This document shows, piece by piece, positions 1 to 7,918 of a stretch of DNA of 64,000 nucleotides. Position numbers and translations under genes: made by a program. Position 1 is the stretch's first letter; the number at the start of each line of letters is the position of its first letter. The stretch comes from Paraphoma chrysanthemicola. Lineage: Eukaryota > Ascomycota > Dothideomycetes > Pleosporales > Phaeosphaeriaceae. Where the stretch lies: NCBI GenBank assembly GCA_020744225.1, contig JAGMWG010000007.1, positions 558,001-622,000 on the forward strand, given 5' to 3'. Under the pieces are notes generated by a model. That model was given only the letters and a program-made list of their open reading frames with translations, was not told the origin of the DNA and did no database searches.

Positions 1-1162
1 TCAGAATGAGGATCCTCCCGTTGTTGAGCACTAGCAGCACGTCGCCTGTGTCTTGCGAAAGCAGCTCAACGGCACATCCCTCAAGATGCAGTGCTAGGTC
101 TGATTGGTCGCTGAGTGGGAATGACGAGCAGATCCTCGCGAACTCATTGACCGCCACTCCATTCGTTTTGCCTGCCTGGTCAACGTGTATAATCTCATTG
201 CTGCCAACGAGCAAGGCTCCTCCAATTGGATGTGGGAGCGGGACTACCCTCGAGATGTCGTATGGCAATCCCGACACTGAAAGGAGTGTCGTGGAGGCTT
301 TTTGTTCGAGGTCGAGGGTGAAGACGGTGTAGGTGAGGATGTCCTTGCGAGCGGCGAGCAGCGATGGGGCGGTGGCTCGCGACGCTGCAATGATGCCAAA
401 AGTAGGCTCGCGGTATTCGTGCAGGAAGGCAAGGTGGACTGGGTGAGTGAGGGTGGGATCGAGGTTCGTGAGAGGCAGCACAAACGAGGACGAGTAGGGC
501 GTCTTGTGCGTGTCTTCGCCATCAGCGCCATTTGCCGGCCCGGTCTTGCCCTCCTGCCCCTCGGCGTCCGAGTCGTACTCGTCCTCGGCCAGGTCGCGCT
601 GGCGAAAGGGCAGGATGGCGAGGTTGTGAGTGCCGAATTTAAGGGCGGCGCATCTGCTGGTGGGGTCTGCCGTCAGGAAGTTGTACGTGTCTTTCAGCTC
701 AGCATCCCACGGGGCAAGACCGGGCAAGTCTGGATTCTCATAGTAGTGTATTGATATTGTATGGAGGTTGTACGTCTCGGGGTCCCACTCCACCAAGCTC
801 AGCTTCGCGTCCCGGAATGCCACCAGCAGCGCCTCACCCTTGGACCGCGTGTTCAGCGCCTTTATGCGCGCAAGCGATATGACGGTGCCGGCCAGCGGGA
901 ACTCGCCCACCAGCACCAGCTTGGCCGTGTTTTCAGTGCGCTGCAGCGGCACGTCTGCTGCCTCTGTGTCGAAGTTGGCAGTTGCATTGTCTGCGTCATC
1001 ACCCGCACCCGGCGCGACTTCAGTCACTGTCGCCTTGAGCTCAAAGATCTGCAGCAGCGAGTTCTTCGCGACAACGAGATTATTTGCGCGCGACGAAAGA
1101 AAGGGGAGATTGATGGCGTGGCTGACAGCCGTGGGCGGCGCAATCTCAGTGTAGACCTGCAT
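1..1162 (-). CDS. CFT1: CFT1/CPSF160 pre-mRNA cleavage and polyadenylation factor subunit, N-terminal part
   Basis: The ATG is at 1162 on the minus strand and the frame stays open to the left edge, so about 387 N-terminal residues are present and the rest lies outside the window. The protein opens with MQVYTEIAPPTAVSHAI and continues with NNLVVAKNSLLQIFELKA, the characteristic start of fungal Cft1. It then runs through beta-propeller-type sequence (KLVLVGEFPLAG, KGEALLVAFRDAKLSLVEWD) with an acidic insert around residue 190 (LAEDEYDSDAEGQ). Cft1 is the large WD/beta-propeller scaffold of the nuclear cleavage and polyadenylation factor and helps recognise the poly(A) signal. No intron is needed in the visible part. 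It is divergent from the next gene, with a 384-bp gap. Identification is by recognition of the N-terminus; I am confident of the family. Confidence 0.9.
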   Translation of the reverse strand, partial: MQVYTEIAPPTAVSHAINLPFLSSRANNLVVAKNSLLQIFELKATVTEVAPGAGDDADNATANFDTEAADVPLQRTENTAKLVLVGEFPLAGTVISLARIKALNTRSKGEALLVAFRDAKLSLVEWDPETYNLHTISIHYYENPDLPGLAPWDAELKDTYNFLTADPTSRCAALKFGTHNLAILPFRQRDLAEDEYDSDAEGQEGKTGPANGADGEDTHKTPYSSSFVLPLTNLDPTLTHPVHLAFLHEYREPTFGIIAASRATAPSLLAARKDILTYTVFTLDLEQKASTTLLSVSGLPYDISRVVPLPHPIGGALLVGSNEIIHVDQAGKTNGVAVNEFARICSSFPLSDQSDLALHLEGCAVELLSQDTGDVLLVLNNGRILIL

Positions 1163-1546
1163 GGTGGTGTGGAGCAGGTGTGCCCCAGCTGATCATGGCG
1201 TGAGGCTATGATATGTGGTGGGGAAGCAAGGCCGCGATGATTTTGTGGTGTTGGACGCGACAAAGAGCTCGAGATGCGCCGAGACGCGCTACCTAGGTTA
1301 GTGCAACAGGAGGCAGGGAGCTTGGACTGCCTGGCCCACTATGCACCGTCGATCCCCGCCCGCAGCCAAACGTCATCCTGCTGCTGCAAGCCTGCACAAC
1401 AAACAGGCAGGCGCTTCCTCTCCCCACAACCTGGTCACTCTGTGGTAATAGCCAAAAGGTATGTATGAGATGAACATCCTTCATTGATTTATTCAGTCGA
1501 TCTAATAAGTGCGTGCAACTGACTTCACTCCCAGAGCAGTCTCACT
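1163..1546. promoter_or_regulatory. Divergent intergenic region between CFT1 and the LMBD1-like gene
   Basis: This 384-bp gap separates two divergently transcribed genes and must hold both promoters and 5' leaders. I see no further gene in it and no clear TATA box. Confidence 0.4.
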
Positions 1547-3391
1547 ATGGCGCTCATCCAAACCAGCCTCATCTGGGTGGCCTACGCCGTCGCGATTGGC
1601 ATCCTCCTCGCCATCGCTGCCATCTTCGTCTTCCTGTACCAGAAACCACGCGACCGCGCAGCTTCAGTCACGATCGTGTGCATCTTCACCACGCTTGCGC
1701 TGCTGGCGACAGTACTCCTCATCCCGGTCGACGTTGCTCTCGTCTCATCTACCTCCAAATCGAGCGAAGGCCGCAAGAAGGACTGGGCCACGCCAGAGAA
1801 GGTCCACGACATTGTCCACACCCTCGAGATTGTCTATTATACGCTGTACTCGCTTGATGCGATCCTCTGCCTGCTCGTAGTCCCCTTCACCTACTTCTAC
1901 TACGAGGAGTACGATGAGGATGCGACTGAGCACGGAGAGCAGACCATCGGCCAGCGCATCTTGGGCGCCTTCAAGTACACCATCGCCTTCATCGTCTTCG
2001 TCGTCATCATCTTCTTGATCGGCTTCTTCGTGCCCTTCGCAAAGCAGGCCAAGGACGACAAGCGTCTCGATCTCGACTACTTCAAGCACCTCCTGTCCGA
2101 AAACCGTAAGTACCAAAATCACCATCTGAGCAAGACCTGGCTAACATGCACAGATGGCGAGCGAGCTCTTGCCTTCGGCCTCGGTCTACTCATGACCATT
2201 GGCACCGTCCTCTTTGTCCTCTACACGGGCGCCGGCATGGCACTTCTGCCCGTTGCTATGATCAAGTCCGCGCCGTACGTCTCGAATCCAGCCCTGGCTG
2301 CCAGCACCGCCTCGCAGCTGGAGGCCAATCGTGAGCGTCAAAGACAGCTTGAAGGTCGCAACGAAGGCCGCGAGGGTGGATTGGATGCACGAGACAGGCG
2401 CGAACTTGAGTCTCTCATTCGCGAGGAGCGTACCCTCATCCGCCGCGAACGCCTCGCTGCTGAGTCTAGCGGTGAGGACCGCCACTGGATCGTCAAGGCT
2501 TGGATCAAGATCGAGGCTGTCTTCCGCCCGCTAAAACTGATTGGCGGACTGCTCCTGATTGTCGTGGCTCTGGTTATCTTCACGAGCATGCTCATCACTG
2601 GCATCGACAAGGCTAAGAACTCCATCTGTGGAGCTCACTGTGGCTACATCCTTGGCCACATCAACATTTTCCAGCCTCTCAATTGGGTGCTCGTCAAGTC
2701 CTCCAAGGTCTTCCCTATCGACTATGTTCTGTTCCTCCTCTTGGTCTTGTTCTTCTTCTCCGCATCGGTTGTCGGTATCGCCACTGCAGGTATCCGCTTC
2801 CTCTGGCTCACCATCTTCAAGATCCGCAAGGGCCACACTTCCCCTCAGGCTCTGCTTATGGCAACCGTTCTGCTTACCCTGATCACACTTGGCATCAACT
2901 ACTCAGTCGCCATGGTCGTCGCGCCTCAATATGCCACTTTCGGACCTCAGACATACTGTGATCTGTCGACCAACTCTCGCGATGAGGTCCCTGACTGCTC
3001 GGAGCACAAGGACCTGATCAAGTCGTGCAGCGAGCTTGCCACGAACCCTGCCGCGCAGGATGTGTGCACACCATCCGTGCTTAGCACCTTCATCAATCGC
3101 GTCACAATCAACTTCCCCTTCTTCGGCGTCGTGCTCTTCTGGGCGCAATTCGCCTTCCTTGGCGTCTACCTGATTGTGTTCGTCACGACTCTTTTCAGAG
3201 TCCCGAAGATTGACCAGGATCAAGTCGACCGCGATCTCGAGGAGGAGGAAGAGGAAGGTCTGCTTGCCAGCACCGGACGCCGCTTCAATGCCACGTGGCA
3301 GGATATCACCGGCCGTTCCAAGCAGTCTTCGTACGGCGCGACCGAGTCGAGGAATGGTGAACGGAGTGGCGAGGGCTTGTTCTCGAACTAA
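1547..3391 (+). CDS. Probable lysosomal/vacuolar cobalamin transporter (LMBD1-like)
   Basis: Two exons: 1547-2105 and 2154-3391. The 48-nt intron (gtaagt...cacag) is a multiple of three, so the frame reads through it. Removing it gives LLSEN-HGERALAF, the usual family sequence, and a protein of 598 residues. About nine hydrophobic segments are visible, near residues 7-30, 38-61, 96-118, 142-164, 190-215, 312-335, 373-400 and two more before residue 560. A charged cytoplasmic loop lies around 235-295 and the tail is acidic. The N-terminus MALIQTSLIWVAYAVAIGIL matches fungal proteins annotated as probable lysosomal cobalamin transporters of the LMBR1/LMBD1 family. The family is a multi-pass endolysosomal membrane protein; actual cobalamin transport in fungi is not established, so the name is by homology only. 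Confidence 0.9.
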   Translation: MALIQTSLIWVAYAVAIGILLAIAAIFVFLYQKPRDRAASVTIVCIFTTLALLATVLLIPVDVALVSSTSKSSEGRKKDWATPEKVHDIVHTLEIVYYTLYSLDAILCLLVVPFTYFYYEEYDEDATEHGEQTIGQRILGAFKYTIAFIVFVVIIFLIGFFVPFAKQAKDDKRLDLDYFKHLLSENRKYQNHHLSKTWLTCTDGERALAFGLGLLMTIGTVLFVLYTGAGMALLPVAMIKSAPYVSNPALAASTASQLEANRERQRQLEGRNEGREGGLDARDRRELESLIREERTLIRRERLAAESSGEDRHWIVKAWIKIEAVFRPLKLIGGLLLIVVALVIFTSMLITGIDKAKNSICGAHCGYILGHINIFQPLNWVLVKSSKVFPIDYVLFLLLVLFFFSASVVGIATAGIRFLWLTIFKIRKGHTSPQALLMATVLLTLITLGINYSVAMVVAPQYATFGPQTYCDLSTNSRDEVPDCSEHKDLIKSCSELATNPAAQDVCTPSVLSTFINRVTINFPFFGVVLFWAQFAFLGVYLIVFVTTLFRVPKIDQDQVDRDLEEEEEEGLLASTGRRFNATWQDITGRSKQSSYGATESRNGERSGEGLFSN

Positions 3392-3887
3392 AGTGAATGC
3401 ACATCATATCATGTATTTGGGCTGTAAATTGATGAAGGGATGTAATGTCGGACACATGCTAAGTTGCATGTAGGGAGGATCGAAGGGCAAATATATGTGT
3501 TCAGCATAGTGTACTGGTTTCTTTTGTGGCTTGGGTTGCGGATGGAACGGGTTATGATACCTCACTGTCAAACGGCGTTAGCAAAGTAGCATTTGTGTTC
3601 TTGTGCCTGAAAATGTCAGTGCGATTGTCCGCTGATCCAACCACTCAAAAGCCCGTGCCTGAACCATCCCTCCACCTCATCCAAAATCTTGTCAGATGAA
3701 CTCAGATTATTTCCACCAAGATTGTACCAAATACGCACAGCCCTCATCACCTTCCTCCTACACGCCCTCACAACCACGTCTTCAATGTCTACTGCCTTCT
3801 TCTGACTCGCGCACACAACCACGTCCTCTCCCCCCACATCTTCGTGATTGCATGGAAAGAACTGAGCATTGGGTGCATCTAGTCGAG
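3392..3887. other. Intergenic region, 3' ends of convergent genes
   Basis: It lies between the stop of the LMBD1-like gene and the proposed stop of the minus-strand F-box/2EXR-like gene. A minus-strand frame (3616-3978) stays open across it, so the downstream gene could end here under another splice choice. I see no independent gene. Confidence 0.3.
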
Positions 3888-4640
3888 CTACTGGTCGATT
3901 ACCTCGCCAATGTCTGTGAATGAAGGGATCATGCAGTGTCCCACCGAACTTAGCAGCAACTCTAATTGCCTTGCGCATACTGACACCTTGTTGAATGAAT
4001 TAGTACACATCTTCTGCCCCAAACACCTGCAATCTTCCAGAGGCATAAGTATACCTTGGCGTCACATGTAGGCGTGGACAGCGCGAATTCCAGGATGCTG
4101 AACAATTGGGACTGGGGTGGTTGTCGGAGTCCGCCCCAGCCAAAGTGGAGGATGAGACGACGAAGGTAGTGGGCGACTTCGACATTCCTTGGACGGAGGA
4201 GCTTGGTGATGGAGGAGGTGTTGCTCATCAGCGTGTTATCCCAGAGCTCGCCCAGCTTAGCATCGTTGCGGAAGTCCTTGCACACGCAACGGATGAGATT
4301 CCACGGATTCTAAGTCGGGAAGTCAGAAGTTCAGGTATCAAAAACTGGTTTCTGGGAGGGAACATACCTTGAGATCGCCAGTGATGATCGCCTCGCCAGT
4401 CATCTTGCCCTTACTCAGGATCACGCTGTCCCACTTCGCGTCTTCGCCGCCGTCGTATTTCAATGCACCGCCAAGTGCGTACCTCCAGATCATCTCGCGG
4501 GTCTCAGTGGAGGAAGTGGTGATGAGACATACACCACGTTCGGTTCGCTTATACCTGGCTTCGCCAACCTGCACATGTGTAATCTTGCCCTGCTTGGCGC
4601 CGAAATCGACTGTGAAGTCGCCAGGACTAGCCATTGCCAT
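3888..4640 (-). CDS. Hypothetical F-box/2EXR-like protein
   Basis: Proposed exons, read on the minus strand: 4640-4368, 4309-4055 and 3986-3888, with introns of 58 nt (gtatgt...acttag) and 68 nt (gtatac...aacaag). Phases agree and give 208 residues. After about 40 residues comes TETREMIWRYALGG, which resembles the opening of fungal 2EXR/F-box-like proteins. It is followed by NPWNLIRCVCKDFRNDAKLG, the typical F-box-family phrase that the first splice creates, and then by NVEVAHYLRRLILHFGW. Substrate and partners are unknown. The start is doubtful: the first about 32 residues are the continuation of the interrupted upstream gene, so either the real start is further in or the two were once one frame. 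The last exon rests on one splice choice; another acceptor would move the end to about 3616. Confidence 0.55.
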
Positions 4641-4928
4641 GGCCTATATGTCGCGATTCAGCTCCTTCTCGGCAGGTGTCGCGCCTCCATGGCGCATGCG
4701 CCGAACCCCTTCGAGCGGAAGGGAGTAGCTCCTTGTGATCTCTCCGTGTATGCCATCGATGTGGCCAAGACTCAGTTGACTGCAGTATCGCGTGATGACG
4801 ATGCGAGCACCTGCGTTAGTGCGGAACCATCCTGTGTAATTGACGAGATCCTCGGGCAAGATCGGTTTCGAGATGTCAGGAGGCGCTGGGACATTGCTCG
4901 GCTCAATGGGTGGAGGGGACGCGGCCAT
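4545..4928 (-). pseudogene. Paralogue of the gene at 30412-31128, interrupted by an in-frame TAG
   Basis: The ATG is at 4928 and a TAG in the same frame at 4646-4644 ends a 94-residue product; reading continues in frame through GCC ATG GCA ATG. The segment around the stop (GATPAEKELNRDI-stop-AMAM, then FGAKQGKITHVQV) aligns with the gene at 30412-31128 (GATHEETEMNKDLQAMGL, then DVKMGKIRGVRI). The TAG falls exactly on a CAG glutamine codon of that paralogue, so conservation extends across the stop. The N-termini also match in pattern (LPEDLVNYTGWF against SAILRKYVGTF). That pattern resembles small beta-barrel domains at the C-end of fungal beta-lactamase-like proteins, but the resemblance is weak. 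It could be a nonsense-mutated pseudogene, a readthrough gene, or a gene with a weak intron (gttcgg donor near 4713) that removes the stop. Confidence 0.6.
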
Positions 4929-5691
4929 GGCGAAGATTCGTCAGGGGATTCAGTGGCAGGCGACGACACGAACGAGTAGAAATGCGTGAGGAGGGTTGTT
5001 TTTATACGACGCGCATCGAGATGTGCATTACAAACGGGCGTCCGTAGCTTTCACTCTGTACGCGACATCCTTCGTATTCACCTCACCCCGCATCATCGAT
5101 ACCGAGCTTCGTCGCGAGCGGAAGAATCTCATCGTTGATATGTGGTACTGAATAGGTTTGGTCTCATTCTTGGTGCGTTACATATTAACGTAGATGTTAC
5201 CTGCGTGGCGGAGATATTGATAGATATGTATCCAGATGTGCGACGCAGCAGGCGAGTTGCTTGATGACACCTCGAGCAAAATGCTGTGTACCCATGATAT
5301 GGCATAGATTTGCAGAGATTTGACGTGCTTGCGACTTCAAGCAGGTACTTTCAAGTGCATTCAGCCATGCGAACGCAGCCAACGAGTCCCACACATTCAC
5401 CGCGCAATTCGGCACGTGGCATGATCCCTCTTTTCGAACTGGGGAAAGCTTTGAGCGCTAGCTAGGTAACAGATCTTGGCGCCTTGCTTCTACACTTAAA
5501 AGCCTCGCCCTCTTCTCCACCGGCCTCTCTTCTACTCTTCTTGTTTTCTACCACTCAACAACGCACAGTTTACGCTTACACTTTTCAACCTCCTTCGACC
5601 ACAACAAACGTGAACCCCACGACAGACGACACAAGCCCAAGGATAACACTAGGTGAAGTATTCCAAGGTACAGTCTTATGGATGAGAGACA
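4929..5691. other. Intergenic region with a pyrimidine-rich leader-like tract
   Basis: No convincing gene. Around 5490-5560 the plus strand is rich in C and T, as in fungal 5' leaders. This gives some support to a transcript start just before the weak candidate gene at 5692. Confidence 0.3.
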
Positions 5692-5990
5692 ATGGCAGAC
5701 ACAGAGTACAACAGCAATCATGCTACAAATGGTACTGCAACTGATCAGGTGTCCATGCGTGGACCACCATGATATGCTTCATACAACATCCACACAAGGA
5801 TTGCGCTGGACCTATTGACTTACAACCTCGCTTTCGTGGTGGCATGAATCCGTTTTGCGCGGCCATGCTTTGTGCCTGGCAGTATAGCGATCTTGCAGGT
5901 CAAGTCGCAATTAGTATGCACATTTGGATGAGCGGCAAAATGACCTTGAGGGATGACCGCATATGCGCGCGAGTGCTTCGAGGCCATTGA
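5692..5990 (+). CDS. Weak candidate small gene, 82 residues
   Basis: ATG at 5692 opens MADTEYNSNHATNGTATDQ. A 50-nt intron (5749-5798, gtgtcc...cacaag) would join it in phase to a second exon, 5799-5990, with four cysteines and ending CARVLRGH. The intron size fits this genome and the first exon has a natural-looking start after a pyrimidine-rich leader. The second exon has no recognisable domain, and its composition does not distinguish it from chance. I do not recognise the protein. It could be the decayed remainder of a longer gene. Confidence 0.25.
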
Positions 5991-6466
5991 GCTGGCGGCA
6001 ACACTACTTGGGGCTGTCTCTCATGCGAGACTCTTCATTCCCCAAGAAAGACGTCGGTGAACCTGAGCAACCAACAAAAGCCACGTAGACGGACACACCG
6101 GTATGTACCTGATGCCCAAAGCTATGGTGGGGCGGGATCACATCGTCCAGGAGGACGGTGCCTGCCGGGTGTCACACTCCCAGGATGACGTTGTTCATCC
6201 GGAGTCACTCACCAGCCCAGCCACTCACTACTGTGTTATGGAGTACATTCTTTCATTGAGTCAATGCCTGTCAAGGCGTTACTGAGGAAGGAAGAGGGCT
6301 TTGAAGAGCTGCTGAAATCTTGAATTCGTGATACGAGAGACAGCCGAACCATTCTTGGCTCAGTTTACGTGTTAACGCGATTTCATCCCATTATGATTAC
6401 AATTATGACAAGAGGAGCTTCAACATGACCTTTGCACGTCCTCCACACCTCAGGTACACTCTCCAT
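5991..6466. other. Intergenic region, nothing recognised
   Basis: Only short open frames without family signals; it covers the 3' side of the FAD oxidoreductase gene. Confidence 0.3.
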
Positions 6467-7918
6467 CTAGCCCAGACTCGCCACAAGCGCGGGCAAGACA
6501 CTGTTCTTCGTGAAAGCCCAGCTACTCGAGCTATCATGCGCCCTCCACGCCGCGCCACTCCAGAATGTGTTCCTCTTGCCCTGCAGCGCATACAGCTGCT
6601 TGTAGAATCCGTTCTTCGTCGCCTCGGAACCAACAAGCATATTGTACGGGCTATGGTTGCTGAAAGCAACGAACTCAGGCTCAGTAGCAGGAAGTCCATT
6701 TGCGGCCTGGAAGCGCTTAAGGTCAGTGATGATGGCCGCCTTGGCTTGGTCGTCGCTGAGGATCTCGCCGACCTTGGTACCGTAGTAGACCAAGCTGAGG
6801 CTAGGGTTGACGAAGGTGGGGTTGATGTTGTAGATGGCGGGCATGGGCGGGAGCGCGTATGGCTTGTCCAAAGCAAGGTTCTGAACCGTAACATTCACGG
6901 GACCTGCATTGCGCACAATGCTTGTGTAGTAACCTACAGCCTGGAATTGGCCAAAGATGCTGAGCTCCTCTTGGTTGATATCGAATTTCGCTAGAGCAGC
7001 GGGCGTGGGAGGGATAGTAATGAGGAGCTTCTTCGCAATGACCAGGGTACGGCCTTTGGGGGTGTCAACGAGGATCTTCACACCACCGTCTTTGCCGACA
7101 CGTTCTGTGGCGAGGACCTTGGATGAGAGAAGGAGTGAATTGGCAGCCAGAAGCTCGACAGTAGCTTTCTCGAAGAGTAGACTGTTCGAGTTGACAGAGC
7201 TCGTTTGGAAGTTGTTGGTCGTCGCGACTAGACCGAGGGACATGGTACGGAACTGCTGCAGGGCGGGGAGCTCAAGGATGTCGCCGAAGGCAGAGGTCAA
7301 ACCGAAGATGAACTGCACGGCATCGGCAATATCGTATTTCTGGACGAATTGGCCAAAAGGCATGTAGAGGTCCTCAGGTACCGGATCAGGGAGGTAGAAG
7401 CCGCCTTCAAGCTGGGGATACTTTTGTAGTACCGCTGCATAGCGTAGCAGGGCTGCTGCCAATGCTGTCTGATTCAGTGCTGGAAGGGCGGGGAGGACTT
7501 GACCAGTCCGGAAGTCGACATTTTGAGAGGGGCCGAGGGAGGTAACGGCGCTGAGGTCGAACCTTGATGTGGAGAGATTGAAACGCGAGAACCATTCGTA
7601 AACAATGGGTTCGTCGTGGTAGAGCTTCACGCCCATGTCGATCGGTGCTCCTGACTCGGGGTCGACGAAGGTCTCGGTATGTCCACCTAGGCGAGCCTTG
7701 CTTTCGATAACCACAACTTTCTTGCCTTGGTCCTTGAGCTGGATGGCTGCATAGGTGCCGACGCCACCTCCACCAACGACAACAACATCAGTCTTAAGCA
7801 CGCGTCCTGGCTTGTAAGACGCTGCGTTCAGGTCGTATGCTTTGTGAGACGGGCCTGGCAAAGCGACGATGCCGGGTAGCACCGCCACTGCAGCTGCGGC
7901 AATTGCGAAAGTACGCAT
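6467..7918 (-). CDS. Secreted FAD-dependent oxidoreductase (amine-oxidase/beta-cyclopiazonate dehydrogenase-like)
   Basis: Single exon of 483 residues. I chose the ATG at 7918 because it starts a clear signal peptide (MRTFAIAAAAVAVLPGIVAL, cleavage near residue 20); the open frame extends 39 codons further but without a signal. From about residue 43 the dinucleotide-binding fold is obvious: TDVVVVGGGGVGTYAAIQL, then VVVIESKARLGGHTETF, the FAD-binding motif plus the GG doublet of the flavin amine oxidase superfamily. A later hydrophobic strand (KKLLITIPPTP) and the C-terminal NTFWSGAAWRAHDSSSSW fit the same family. The family includes fungal beta-cyclopiazonate dehydrogenase-like enzymes, but the substrate here cannot be read from sequence. 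No biosynthetic cluster surrounds it. Several N-x-S/T sites agree with secretion. Confidence 0.85.
   Translation of the reverse strand: MRTFAIAAAAVAVLPGIVALPGPSHKAYDLNAASYKPGRVLKTDVVVVGGGGVGTYAAIQLKDQGKKVVVIESKARLGGHTETFVDPESGAPIDMGVKLYHDEPIVYEWFSRFNLSTSRFDLSAVTSLGPSQNVDFRTGQVLPALPALNQTALAAALLRYAAVLQKYPQLEGGFYLPDPVPEDLYMPFGQFVQKYDIADAVQFIFGLTSAFGDILELPALQQFRTMSLGLVATTNNFQTSSVNSNSLLFEKATVELLAANSLLLSSKVLATERVGKDGGVKILVDTPKGRTLVIAKKLLITIPPTPAALAKFDINQEELSIFGQFQAVGYYTSIVRNAGPVNVTVQNLALDKPYALPPMPAIYNINPTFVNPSLSLVYYGTKVGEILSDDQAKAAIITDLKRFQAANGLPATEPEFVAFSNHSPYNMLVGSEATKNGFYKQLYALQGKRNTFWSGAAWRAHDSSSSWAFTKNSVLPALVASLG

Noticed and set aside
3616..3978. 120-codon frame as the last exon of the F-box/2EXR-like gene
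   Set aside because: The available acceptors do not put it in phase with the preceding exon; the frame ending at 3888 fits instead. Not fully excluded.
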